Source of the DNA: 62-47 sp044463945
GTDB lineage: Bacteria; Pseudomonadota; Alphaproteobacteria; Rhizobiales; Xanthobacteraceae
Direction of reading: 5' to 3'
DNA length: 64,000 nt
Assembly: GCA_044463945.1 (NCBI GenBank)
Contig: JBIQLW010000009.1
Location: 1 to 64,000, forward strand
Of this stretch, positions 8,788-17,042 are shown one piece after another. A program made the translations under genes and the position numbers. Every line of letters starts with the position of its first letter. Position 1 is the stretch's first letter. The notes under the pieces were generated by a model. It saw nothing but the letters and a program-made list of their open reading frames with translations, ran no database searches and had not been told where the DNA came from.

Positions 8788-9828
8788 TCAGCCGGCAACC
8801 ACCGGCCCTCCCGCCTTCTTCCAGGCGTCAATGCCGCCTTCGAGGTGCATGGTGCCGGCGAGCCCGGCCTCATTGGCGGCCTTCACCGCCATCGCCGAAC
8901 GCTCGCCGAAGGCGCAGAAGAACACGACGCGGCGGCGGCTCGCGGCGGCGACCTCGCGCAACATGCCCCCCGGCTTCAGGCTGTCGGCAATCGCCGGATA
9001 GGGCGCGTGCAGCGCGCCTTCCAGCGTGCCGTGCTTGGCGCGCTCGGCCTGCTCGCGCAGATCGACAAGCAGGATATCCGGCTGGCCGAGCCGGGCGATG
9101 GCGTCGCGCGGCCGCAGCGACGCGCCCTCGTCGGCCAGCACGCTCTGGTGCAGGCCGATCTTCATGTTGGCGGGGATCACCACGTCCATCAGCTTGGGGT
9201 TGGGCAGGTTGAGCTTGCCCATCAGTTCGACGTATTCGTCCACCGAGCGCACCTGCAAGCGCGGATTGTAGCGCCGCTCCTCGCCGATGGTGGACACCGT
9301 GTCGCCTTTGTAGTCGTGCGCCGGAAACACCATGGTTTCCTCGGGCAGTTTCAACAGCCGGTTGAAGATCGAATCGTATTGCGCCCGCGCGCTGCCGTTC
9401 TGGAAATCGGTGCGCCCGGTGCCGCGGATCAGCAGGGTGTCGCCGGTGAAGACGCGATCCGCCATGCGATAGCTGTAGGAATCATCGGTGTGGCCGGGCG
9501 TGTACATCACGTCGAGCGCCAGCCCCTCGATGGTGATCTTGTCGCCGTCACCGACCCGCATCGCCACCACGTCGGCCTTGCTCTGCTCGCCCATGATGGT
9601 GACGCACTGGGTGCGGTCGCGCAGTTCGCCCAAGCCGGTGACGTGATCGGCGTGCAGATGGGTATCGACCGCCTTGACCAGCCTGAGATCGAGTTCGCGC
9701 AGCAACTGGCAATAGCGGTCCACCTTCTCCAGCACCGGGTCGATCAGCAGCGCCTCGCCGCCGGCGCGGCTGGCGAGCAGATAGCTGTAGGTCCCCGAAA
9801 CGCTGTCGAACAGTTGACGGAAAATCAT
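8788..9828 (-). CDS. metallo-beta-lactamase-fold hydrolase fused to rhodanese domain (persulfide dioxygenase-like)
   Basis: The 346-residue protein has an N-terminal glyoxalase II/ETHE1-type domain with THLHADHVTG (H57, H59, D61, H62), PGHTDDS, FTGDTLLIRGTGRTDFQ and FPAHDY. Its C-terminal rhodanese domain (about 245-346) keeps the active loop FFCAFGERS with C305. ETHE1-type proteins oxidise glutathione persulfide to sulfite, and the rhodanese part moves sulfane sulfur. Its place downstream of the sox and dsrE genes fits handling of sulfur products. The fusion order (hydrolase then rhodanese) is known in bacteria. The ATG at 9828 starts exactly at the conserved MIFRQLFD. Confidence 0.88.
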   Translation of the reverse strand: MIFRQLFDSVSGTYSYLLASRAGGEALLIDPVLEKVDRYCQLLRELDLRLVKAVDTHLHADHVTGLGELRDRTQCVTIMGEQSKADVVAMRVGDGDKITIEGLALDVMYTPGHTDDSYSYRMADRVFTGDTLLIRGTGRTDFQNGSARAQYDSIFNRLLKLPEETMVFPAHDYKGDTVSTIGEERRYNPRLQVRSVDEYVELMGKLNLPNPKLMDVVIPANMKIGLHQSVLADEGASLRPRDAIARLGQPDILLVDLREQAERAKHGTLEGALHAPYPAIADSLKPGGMLREVAAASRRRVVFFCAFGERSAMAVKAANEAGLAGTMHLEGGIDAWKKAGGPVVAG

Positions 9829-9914
9829 GATCGCCTCGGTGCCGGTTCGGAGAACAATATAGTCCCATCGACGGGCACTGAAAAACACTATTCCTCGGAA
9901 CCGGACGAAGCGCG

Positions 9915-10415
9915 TCAGAAATCGAGGCTGTCGCGGATCGCGTCGAGGCCCGCTTTGGCGCACGCCTCGTCCTTGTCGCCGCCCGGCGCGCCGGACACGC
10001 CGATGCCGCCGAGCAGCGTGCCGCCGGCTTCGATGACGAGCCCGCCGCCGAGCATCGCCACGTTGGGCAGTTGCGCCAGCGCCGGGTCCAGCCGGCCGTC
10101 GCGGATCGAGGCGGCGAGGTCGGCGGTGGAGGCGCGGAAGCCCAGCGCGGTGTAAGCCTTGCGGGTGGCGGCATCGTTGGCCGGCAGTCCGGCGAAGCGG
10201 TCGCGCAGCAGCACCTGCGGCAGGCCGAAGCGATCGACCACCGCGACGGAAATCTGATAGCCGTTGTCGCGGCAGGTTTTCAGCGCCGCCTGCGCGGCCT
10301 GCAACGCCACTTCCGGCGTCAGCGACTTGTAGGTCACCATCGCTGCGTCGTCGGCGCGCGCGGGCGAAACGGCAAGGGCGATCAGCGCGACCGCAACAGC
10401 GACGGCCGTTCTCAT
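9915..10415 (-). CDS. exported GlcG/HbpS-family protein
   Basis: A 166-residue protein with a clear signal peptide (VAVALIALAVSPARA, cleavage near 21) followed by one GlcG/HbpS (DUF336) domain: repeating Gly/Ala-rich strands such as AMLGGGLVIEAGGTLLGGIG and the end SGAPGGDKDEACAKAGLDAI. Relatives include the heme-binding HbpS and the GlcG accessory protein; the molecular role is not settled. Its start overlaps the stop of the upstream DsrE-like gene (ATGA), so it belongs to the sox-side operon and acts in the periplasm. Confidence 0.85.
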   Translation of the reverse strand: MRTAVAVAVALIALAVSPARADDAAMVTYKSLTPEVALQAAQAALKTCRDNGYQISVAVVDRFGLPQVLLRDRFAGLPANDAATRKAYTALGFRASTADLAASIRDGRLDPALAQLPNVAMLGGGLVIEAGGTLLGGIGVSGAPGGDKDEACAKAGLDAIRDSLDF

Positions 10416-10867
10416 GGCCGCACGTAGCTCCAGCCCTGCTCCTGCAATTCCATCAGCCGCACCACGCCGGACGGCACCTCGGTCGCTTCAGCGAGAATCG
10501 GAATGGCGTGACCTTCCTTCTTCTCCATGCCCTTGCGGGTGTTGCCGCAGGCCGAGAACTGGATCTTGCCGGGGAAGGCGAGGTCCTTGATATGCCGGAT
10601 GCGGTCCTTCACCGGCGAGGTATCGTCGCGCAGCATGTTCAGGCCGGGACCGTAGGTAACCAGTTCGACGTCCACGCTCTCGCCCTTGCCGCGATAATAT
10701 TCGATGACGTTGGTGGCGTTGTTGAGCGCGAGATTCATCACCGCCGGATCGTTCTGATCGACCTGGATGGCGAGGCGGTGCGCCTTGGCGTCGGCGGCAA
10801 CGCCGGCGGACGACAGCGACATCAACGCAATGGCCATGAACATCGCCGCCTGAAGAAACCCGCGCAT
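10412..10867 (-). CDS. exported DsrE-family protein 1
   Basis: A 151-residue protein with a signal peptide (AIALMSLSSAGVAA) and a DsrE/DsrF-like domain: HRLAIQVDQNDPAVMNLALN, a mid block VELVTYGPGLNMLRDD, and the single conserved cysteine in FSACGNT (C107), 44 residues from the end. DsrE-type proteins carry sulfur as a cysteine persulfide. A strong AAGGAG precedes the ATG at 10867. It is a paralogue of the next gene upstream; the two are separated by a repeat element. Confidence 0.87.
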   Translation of the reverse strand: MRGFLQAAMFMAIALMSLSSAGVAADAKAHRLAIQVDQNDPAVMNLALNNATNVIEYYRGKGESVDVELVTYGPGLNMLRDDTSPVKDRIRHIKDLAFPGKIQFSACGNTRKGMEKKEGHAIPILAEATEVPSGVVRLMELQEQGWSYVRP

Positions 10868-10925
10868 TTTGAAACTCCTTGTTCGAGACCAGGTCGCCGC
10901 TCGCAACCTCAGAATCCAGCGGACG

Positions 10926-11034
10926 GTGAGGCGTCATCGTCCGCGAAGGCGGACGATCCAGTATTTCCTGTGCGCGCGATGGGGATCCGATTCGACACTA
11001 AATACTGGATACTCCGCTTTCGCGGAGTATGACG
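10926..11034. repeat. two-hairpin intergenic repeat, copy 3
   Basis: The left hairpin is GTCCGCGAAGGCGGAC inside GTCATC...GATCCAGTA. The right hairpin is ACTCCGCTTTCGCGGAGT inside TACTGGAT...ATGAC. The arms are about 50 nt apart. It lies between the two dsrE-like genes, which are otherwise one operon. Confidence 0.8.
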
Positions 11035-11072
11035 ATCTTCGTGTTGCATCTTCATTCAAAAACTCTCCAGAC

Positions 11073-11549
11073 TCACGGCCGCACCAGCGTAAAGCCGTTC
11101 CCGGTCAGCGACAGGATATGGCCGACGCCGACCTGCACCGGGACCGCGCCGGGAATGATCTGCGGCCGCTTGCCGGTCTCGCGTTCGATGGTGTCGAGCG
11201 TGTTGACGCAGACGTCGAACTTGACGCCTTGCGCGATCAGGCTTTCCACCCGCGCGCGGTTGGCGTTGTCGGTGCGCAGCAGGTCGATGCCGGGGCCGAA
11301 CGCCACCACCTCGATGGCGATGCGGTCGGGGTCGTAAGCCTTGATGAGGTTGTTGGCGACGCTGAGCACGAGGCTTTCCTTCTTCGCGTCGGAATCCGAC
11401 AGTTGCAGCGCCACGCGATGCTCGGCGAACGGCTTGTCGGGCAGCGGCTTCGGTTGCGTCTGCGCCACCGCGCGACGCGCGCCGAGCGGTAATGCGATAA
11501 CCGTCGCGCCGAGCGCCCATCCGATGTCACGCCGTGTCATTCTCCGCAT
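11073..11549 (-). CDS. exported DsrE-family protein 2
   Basis: A 158-residue protein with a signal peptide (RRDIGWALGATVIALPLGARR, possibly Tat-type) and a DsrE-like domain: HRVALQLSDSDAKKESLVLS, IEVVAFGPGIDLLRTD, and a single cysteine in FDVCVNT (C114). Like its neighbour it has its Cys 44 residues before the end and finishes in VRP, so the two look like a tandem duplication. It starts 5 bases after the soxB stop. A start at 11540 (MTRRD) is also possible. Inferred role: periplasmic sulfur transfer linked to Sox. Confidence 0.87.
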   Translation of the reverse strand: MRRMTRRDIGWALGATVIALPLGARRAVAQTQPKPLPDKPFAEHRVALQLSDSDAKKESLVLSVANNLIKAYDPDRIAIEVVAFGPGIDLLRTDNANRARVESLIAQGVKFDVCVNTLDTIERETGKRPQIIPGAVPVQVGVGHILSLTGNGFTLVRP

Positions 11550-11553
11550 GGCT

Positions 11554-13302
11554 TCACCCCTGCCCGGCGACGCCGGGATTGTTATCGACGCCGCGCAAAT
11601 GCACCGCGCCGGTAGCGGGGGGCAGCTTGCCCTCGCGCAGGTGTTTCGCGAACACCTCCCACACCGGCTCGCCCACCTGTTCGTTGACCGAGGCCCAGCC
11701 GGCCACCTTGTACGATTTGCCGGCGTCGAGCGGGCGGCCGTTGACCAGCCGCAGATCCGATATGCGGTTGCCGACGCTCGCATTCGGCGCGCAGGCATAG
11801 GACAGGCCGCCGACCCGCACCATGTCGCCGCCCTGCTGATAATACGGATCGGCATTGAACAGGTTGTCGCAGACGTCTTCCAGTACGCCCTTGATCTGCG
11901 CGCCGGTCATCATCTGGGTATAAACCTCGGAATAGGTGGTGGCGGTTTCCGCCAGCACGTCCTCCATGGTGATCGTCTGTCCGCTCAAGACGCTCGGACC
12001 CCAGCGGAAGCCCGGCGAGAGCGCGATCTCGGCGTCGAGCTGATGGCGCAAGGCGTCGCACAGCAACGTGTCCATGGTGCCGTCGAAGTTGCCGCGCCGA
12101 TACAACAGATGCGGCGCGGTCGCGACCTTGACGTCGAACGCCGCCGCGTACGGCGCGCGCAGCCGCTCGATCAGCGCCTCCATTTCGGCGTCCGGCTTCA
12201 GCAGTTCGGAGAACACCGGCAGCAGGCGATAACGCACATCGCGCACGCGGCCCTTGCCGAGATCGAGGTCGAGCACGCCGAGGAATTTGCCGTTGGAGCC
12301 GGCATTGGTCACCAGCGTGACGCCGCCGGCGTTCTTCACCGGGATCGGCTGCGGCACCGCGTCGTGGGTGTGGCCGCCGAGAATGGCGTCGATGCCGCTG
12401 ACCCGGCCCGCGAGCTTGAGATCGACGTCCATGCCGTTGTGCGACAACAGCACGACAGCGTCGAGCGTGTCGTCGGCGCGCAAGCTATGCACCAGCTTCT
12501 GCAACGCATCGTCGCGGATGCCGAAGGTCCAGTCCGGCGTGAAGCGCCTGGGGTGCGCCACCGGCACATAGGGGAACGCCTGACCGATCACCGCGACGCG
12601 GCGGCCGCCGAGTTGCTTGACGACATAGGGCTTGAACACCCGGCCGGAGGCGGGATCGAAGGCGGGGGCGTCGTTGAACGCCGCCTCCTCGGTAAGGAAC
12701 ACGTTCTGTGCGATGAACGCGCCCTTGAACTTTTCGAGATTGGCGCGCAGCACCGCCTCGCCGTAGGTGAACTCCCAATGGCCGGTCATCGCCTCGATGC
12801 CGAGCAGGTTGGCGGCCTCCACCATGTCGGCGCCCTGCATCGCGTTGGCGAGACCCGTGCCCTGCCACAGGTCGCCTCCGTCGAGCAGCATGGTGTTGGC
12901 TTCGCCGGCCTCGCCGCGCAGGCGGTCGATCAGGGTCTTGAGATGGGCGAAGCCGCCGAGCCGGCCGAACCGCGCCGCCGCTTTCTCGAAATCGAGGCAG
13001 GTGAAGGCGTAGGCATTGGCGCTGTCGGCGGCGATCCGGAAGCGGTCGAGGAACGCCTGCCCCACCAGATGCGGCGGCTGGCCGGCCATCGCGCCGACGC
13101 CGATGTTGACGCCGGGCTCGCGAAACAGCACCGGCTGCAACTGCGCGTGGGTGTCGGTCATGTGCAGGATGCGGGCATTGCCGAAGCGCGGCAACTCATA
13201 GACGCCGGCCTCGCCTGCGGCGCGGGCCGGACGGCGCGGCATCGCGCCGGCCAATGCCGCGCCCGCGGTCCATCCCAGAAAATCGCGGCGGCGGATGGTC
13301 AT
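11554..13302 (-). CDS. soxB: thiosulfohydrolase SoxB
   Basis: SoxB hydrolyses the sulfonate from cysteine S-thiosulfonate on SoxY, releasing sulfate. The 582-residue periplasmic protein carries a Tat signal (TIRRRDFLGW), then a metallophosphatase fold with metal-binding blocks HMTDTHAQL, LDGGDLWQGTG, GHWEFTYG, LLSHNGMDVD and GGHTHDA, and a C-terminal 5'-nucleotidase-type domain. Length is usual for SoxB (about 560-580). It sits downstream of soxXYZAK on the same strand. Confidence 0.97.
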   Translation of the reverse strand: MTIRRRDFLGWTAGAALAGAMPRRPARAAGEAGVYELPRFGNARILHMTDTHAQLQPVLFREPGVNIGVGAMAGQPPHLVGQAFLDRFRIAADSANAYAFTCLDFEKAAARFGRLGGFAHLKTLIDRLRGEAGEANTMLLDGGDLWQGTGLANAMQGADMVEAANLLGIEAMTGHWEFTYGEAVLRANLEKFKGAFIAQNVFLTEEAAFNDAPAFDPASGRVFKPYVVKQLGGRRVAVIGQAFPYVPVAHPRRFTPDWTFGIRDDALQKLVHSLRADDTLDAVVLLSHNGMDVDLKLAGRVSGIDAILGGHTHDAVPQPIPVKNAGGVTLVTNAGSNGKFLGVLDLDLGKGRVRDVRYRLLPVFSELLKPDAEMEALIERLRAPYAAAFDVKVATAPHLLYRRGNFDGTMDTLLCDALRHQLDAEIALSPGFRWGPSVLSGQTITMEDVLAETATTYSEVYTQMMTGAQIKGVLEDVCDNLFNADPYYQQGGDMVRVGGLSYACAPNASVGNRISDLRLVNGRPLDAGKSYKVAGWASVNEQVGEPVWEVFAKHLREGKLPPATGAVHLRGVDNNPGVAGQG

Positions 13303-13438
13303 GCGATGAACCCGAACATTTGCAGCAGTTCACGTTATCCTGCGAGAGTCATCACCCGAGCGCCCGCCTGCGCGGGGACGACATTGTGATTTCCGAAACG
13401 CTTCGCTCGCAATAACGGCTCTATCTCAACTCACTCAA

Positions 13439-13768
13439 TCAGCGGATGTCCAACAGCTTCCAGTTGTCCTTCTGCTCGTGAGCCTGGAAGATCGCCGCCT
13501 TCGACAGCGCCTCGGATTTTTTCGATTCCGCCACCGCCTTGTCGAAGTCACCGGCCTCGGCGGCCTTCTTCGCGGCGGCCAGCGCGGAGACCGCCGTGGT
13601 CCACTGGTTGCGCAGCTTGCCGGCCTGGGCATTGGCGGCTTCCGCCGCCGCATAGGCGGCCTTGTAGTCGGCCTCGGTGCTCGCCGCGCGCGCGGGCAGC
13701 GCCGCGCCGCTCAACAGCACGGCGGCAAGGGCGACGGTCGACCGGCGCATCATGATTGTCCGCATCAC
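13439..13768 (-). CDS. soxK: SoxXA-binding protein SoxK
   Basis: A 109-residue exported protein: signal peptide (STVALAAVLLSGAALPARA), then an Ala/Lys-rich, probably helical segment (YKAAYAAAEAANAQAGKLRN through EQKDNWKLLDIR). Its size, position directly after soxA and composition match the SoxXA-binding protein family that stabilises or activates SoxAX in related alphaproteobacteria. No cofactor motif is visible. It begins 14 bases after soxA. Confidence 0.85.
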   Translation of the reverse strand: MMRTIMMRRSTVALAAVLLSGAALPARAASTEADYKAAYAAAEAANAQAGKLRNQWTTAVSALAAAKKAAEAGDFDKAVAESKKSEALSKAAIFQAHEQKDNWKLLDIR

Positions 13769-13781
13769 AACCTCCGCCGCG

Positions 13782-14633
13782 TCACGGCCGCGCGCCGGGG
13801 CCGGAGATCGGCAGCCCGTTGCTGACGTAGGAAAGATAGTATTCGAGATCGCGATATTCGTCGTCCTGCGGCTTCAGCGGCACGGCGCGAACCTGGCTGT
13901 TGCAGCTTGTGAAGCGGCGGCTGGTGGTGCCCATGCCCGACCATTCCGAGCGGTAGATCGGCATCGCGTTGAGAATGCCGAGCGCCGGCGCCAGCACTTC
14001 GGCGCGCACGCGCTCGCCGGGGCTTTGCACATGGCAGGTGGCGCAGGAGAAATTGAGCTGGCCGCGCCGCGTATAGAAATAGCGCTTGCCGTTCTCGTAA
14101 GCCTCAAGCGCGCGCGGGTCGTCCGGGATCTTGATGTCGAACGGCTTGCCGCGCGAGGTATAGGCCATGTAGGCGGTCACCGCCGCCATCTCGTCCTTGA
14201 CATAGGAATACGGCGGCTCGCCGTTGGCTTCGAGGCACTGGTTGACGGCGAGTTCAAGCGTGACGACCTTGCCCTGCTTCCCGTCGAAGTAAGGATAATT
14301 CTGCCGGATGCCGATGCCCTTGTTGGGAAAGCAGTCGGCCAGCGTCTTGCCGTTCTTGAACGGCTTCGCCATCAACTCCTTGCCGAGATCGAGCGCGAAC
14401 TCGTAAGGCGGAAACTCCTCCTTCTCCTTCCATTGCCTGTAAAGGCCCTCGTCCATCGAATAGGGGCCGTTGACGAAGTCCTCGAACTTCACCTTCGGAA
14501 ACTTGTCCTTGAAGAAGCTCTGGAACGCCTTGAGGTCGGCGGGAGGGTCGGGCGTCTCCGCGGCCGACGCGCACGACAGCGCGCCGAGAAGCGCCGCCGC
14601 GACCGCGAGCCCCAGCCCGGATAGAACGCGCAT
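13782..14633 (-). CDS. soxA: sulfur oxidation c-type cytochrome SoxA (monoheme type)
   Basis: SoxA with SoxX forms the L-cysteine S-thiosulfotransferase that attaches thiosulfate to SoxY. The 283-residue protein has a signal peptide (to about A24), an N-terminal domain that lacks a heme motif but keeps two cysteines (C101, C133), and a C-terminal domain with one heme motif CATCH (197-201) and the active-site heme-ligand cysteine in FTSCNSQVRA (C244). Some SoxA proteins bind two hemes; this one has only one CxxCH. The ATG at 14633 starts at the signal peptide; 24 more upstream in-frame residues were rejected. Confidence 0.95.
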   Translation of the reverse strand: MRVLSGLGLAVAAALLGALSCASAAETPDPPADLKAFQSFFKDKFPKVKFEDFVNGPYSMDEGLYRQWKEKEEFPPYEFALDLGKELMAKPFKNGKTLADCFPNKGIGIRQNYPYFDGKQGKVVTLELAVNQCLEANGEPPYSYVKDEMAAVTAYMAYTSRGKPFDIKIPDDPRALEAYENGKRYFYTRRGQLNFSCATCHVQSPGERVRAEVLAPALGILNAMPIYRSEWSGMGTTSRRFTSCNSQVRAVPLKPQDDEYRDLEYYLSYVSNGLPISGPGARP

Positions 14634-14653
14634 CGTCACCCTCCCTGTCGGCC

Positions 14654-14965
14654 TTACTGAATCTTGGCGGTGAGCGAGTCGCCCGCGCCCTTGTTGTCGG
14701 TCCAACTGATCTTGAGATCGTCGCCCTTGTTGCCGCCCTTGAAGGCGAACTTCAGATAGGGGTCCTTCGAGACCGCCGGTCCCCAGTCGGCGACGAACAC
14801 CGTCTTGCCGTCATGCTCGACGGTGACCTGCTGGATGAAGTGCGGCGGAATCAGTTCGCCCTTGGCGTTCTTGATGTAGCCGGAATCCATCGGGTGCTGG
14901 ATCAGCGCCTGAACCTCGGTGGTGTCGCCGCTATTGGTGGCGCGAACGCGAATGGTCGATGCCAT
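14654..14965 (-). CDS. soxZ: thiosulfate carrier complex subunit SoxZ
   Basis: A 103-residue immunoglobulin-like protein with the SoxZ hallmarks (STIRVRATNSGDTTEVQALI, HPMDSGY, FIQQVTVEHDGKTVF). It has no signal peptide of its own; SoxZ is exported with SoxY as SoxYZ, whose SoxY arm carries the sulfur substrate. It lies between soxY and soxA on the same strand. Confidence 0.97.
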   Translation of the reverse strand: MASTIRVRATNSGDTTEVQALIQHPMDSGYIKNAKGELIPPHFIQQVTVEHDGKTVFVADWGPAVSKDPYLKFAFKGGNKGDDLKISWTDNKGAGDSLTAKIQ

Positions 14966-14993
14966 GATGATGTCCTTACCAAAGCGTTTTCAC

Positions 14994-15028
14994 GCGAAGC
15001 ATGTCCTCGGGCTTGATCCGAGGATGGA
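14994..15028. repeat. short dispersed palindrome, copy 1
   Basis: GCGAAGCATGTCCTCGGGCT followed by TGATCCGAGGATGG contains the hairpin TCCTCGG-GCTTGAT-CCGAGGA. An inverted copy is at 62011-62045. It lies between soxY and soxZ. Confidence 0.8.
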
Positions 15029-15070
15029 AACCGTTCGCATGAAGAAAACGCGTCAAAAACGAAATCCCGC

Positions 15071-15565
15071 TCAGCCGCCGCAGCCGCCGACGGTGACCTT
15101 CACTTCCTTGGTGGCGCTGTAGAGCTTGCCGCCCGCTTCCACCACGGCGATGACGTTGCTGGTCTTCGCCATCTTGAGGCGATTGGACACGGTCGGCGCC
15201 GTGCCCGGCAGAATGCGATAGGCCGCCGCCAGCGCGTTCGGGTTCTCGGTCACGAGAATTGCGATCGAGGTGACGTCGGGCAGCGACGCCGAAACGCTGA
15301 CCGGCACCACCGCGCCGTTCTCGGCGATCTCCGGCGCGTCGAGCTTGACCTTGTCGGAGGCTTCCGCGCTCTTGCCGTACAGCGCCTTGACGGCGTCGGC
15401 CTCGCTTTTCTGCCTGAACGCCTCCTCGGGATACTTGTCGTTGGCGGCGGCCAGCGCCTCGGCGAGGCCGAAGCGGACGCCGCAGACGCCAACCACCGCC
15501 ACCGCCGCGATGCCTTGCAGCACCGTGCGGCGCCTGATTGCGCCATTCCATGTCGAAGCTGTCAT
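15071..15565 (-). CDS. soxY: thiosulfate carrier protein SoxY
   Basis: A 164-residue protein with a Tat signal (AIRRRTVLQG), an Ig-like domain, and the diagnostic C-terminal swinging arm ending VGGCGG, whose cysteine (C162) holds the substrate during thiosulfate oxidation. It starts at 15565; upstream in-frame codons from 15610 have no similarity. It follows soxX closely and precedes soxZ. Confidence 0.97.
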   Translation of the reverse strand: MTASTWNGAIRRRTVLQGIAAVAVVGVCGVRFGLAEALAAANDKYPEEAFRQKSEADAVKALYGKSAEASDKVKLDAPEIAENGAVVPVSVSASLPDVTSIAILVTENPNALAAAYRILPGTAPTVSNRLKMAKTSNVIAVVEAGGKLYSATKEVKVTVGGCGG

Positions 15566-15606
15566 CTCGATCTCCTTGTTGCGCTCACGCGGCCGCTCAG
15601 CGGCCG

Positions 15607-15978
15607 TCACAGCGTCTGCAAAAAGTCCACCACCGCGCTGATTTCCTGCTCGGTCAGGATGTGGTTGCGGCCGAACGGCGGCATCACGGTCAGCGGGTTG
15701 CGTTTGGTCTGGTCGCTGACGATCGCCACCAGTTCATTGCGGTCGGGATATTTCGACTTGATGTCCTCAAGCGGCGGCCCGATGGTGCCGGGCGAATTGC
15801 CGCCCTTGATGACATGACAGGTCAGGCAGTTGCCCTTGCCGCGATCGAACGCGATCTGGCGTCCCTGATCGACGGCGGACTGCGCCTGAGCCAGTCCCGG
15901 CATGGCGGCGATGCCAAGCAATACCAGCAACGCCGTTGTTTGAAAGCGGTCCCGAGCGATAAAGAAGAACTTTCTCAC
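15607..15978 (-). CDS. soxX: sulfur oxidation c-type cytochrome SoxX
   Basis: A 123-residue monoheme cytochrome with a signal peptide (LLVLLGIAAMPGLAQAQ), heme motif CLTCH (51-55), the segment GTIGPPLEDI, and the axial Met in TVMPPFG (M99). It partners SoxA. It is the first gene of the visible sox operon, so the promoter should lie in 15979-16250, where I can name no regulator site with confidence. Confidence 0.96.
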   Translation of the reverse strand: MRKFFFIARDRFQTTALLVLLGIAAMPGLAQAQSAVDQGRQIAFDRGKGNCLTCHVIKGGNSPGTIGPPLEDIKSKYPDRNELVAIVSDQTKRNPLTVMPPFGRNHILTEQEISAVVDFLQTL

Positions 15979-16252
15979 GGAGCTAAATCCTGCATCAATT
16001 CCATGCTATTCAGTCGCGGCGTCGAAGCACATTCATATCGCGCATTCATCCCGGCCGGCGTATCCTCAGGCGAGGGGACGATGCACGGCGCGAAATTCCT
16101 TCGATGATATACGCCGTCAACGCATAAACGTCATCCGACCAAAGTGCATTTTCGACTCGGCGCCGGATGATGTCGCTTCGTTCGCGAACTGTCGCGTTGC
16201 TCGTTCATCGAACAAAGCGACTCCTTGATCAGGCATGAAGGAGAGCAGACGC

Positions 16253-16924
16253 ATGGCCGAGTATGTCGTCGAGTTCGGCAAGGACGGCCGCCGGGTCGAA
16301 CCCGACGGGCGGCTCGACGCCGCCGCGTTCCATCGCAATCATCAAGCCATCTGGGCGGTGCTGGCGCCGTTCCTGCGCGAGCGGACCGGCGACGTGCTGG
16401 AGGCCGGCAGCGGCACCGGCCAGCACATCGTCCATTTCGCGCGCAACGCGCCGCAGATCACATGGTGGCCAAGCGACACCAACGACGCGCACCTGAAAAG
16501 CATCGCGGCGTGGCGGGCGCACGCCGGGCTTGCCAACCTTCGCGCGCCGCAGCGCCTCGACCTCGCCGATCCGGCGTGGCGCGCCGACATGCCGGGAGCC
16601 GATCCGCACGGCCTCACCGCACTGTTCTGCGCCAACGTCATCCACATCGCGCCATGGCGCGTCGCGGAGGGCCTGCTTGCCGGCGCGGGCCGCGCGCTGC
16701 GGCCGGACGGCCGGCTGTTTCTCTATGGTCCGTTCAAGCGCGGCGGCCAGCACACCGCCGTCAGCAACGCGGTGTTCGACGCCAGCCTGCGCGAGGCCGA
16801 CCCGGCATGGGGCGTGCGCGATCTCGACAATGTCCGCGCCGTCGCGATGCGGCACGGCCTCGTGCTCCGCGACACCGTCGAGATGCCCGCCAACAACCTC
16901 ATCGTGGTGTTTTCGCGCGCGTGA
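16253..16924 (+). CDS. DUF938 SAM-dependent methyltransferase-like protein
   Basis: A 223-residue class I methyltransferase-like protein with the SAM-binding motif LEAGSGTGQHIVHFA (about 44-58) and post-I acidic loop, followed by the family blocks FCANVIHIAPW and LYGPFKRGGQHT typical of DUF938. The methyl acceptor is unknown. AAGGAG lies upstream of the ATG. It is divergent from soxX; nothing else links the two. Confidence 0.85.
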   Translation: MAEYVVEFGKDGRRVEPDGRLDAAAFHRNHQAIWAVLAPFLRERTGDVLEAGSGTGQHIVHFARNAPQITWWPSDTNDAHLKSIAAWRAHAGLANLRAPQRLDLADPAWRADMPGADPHGLTALFCANVIHIAPWRVAEGLLAGAGRALRPDGRLFLYGPFKRGGQHTAVSNAVFDASLREADPAWGVRDLDNVRAVAMRHGLVLRDTVEMPANNLIVVFSRA

Positions 16925-17042
16925 CCCGCTGGAGGCCCGCGGCCCGAAAATCCGCACGCCGCGAGTGCGCGGTTGCGCATTGCCTCATGCGCCGCGCCGG
17001 CGCATGAAGGCAGCCTCCCCGTCTCCGACGTTTGAGGCCGCC

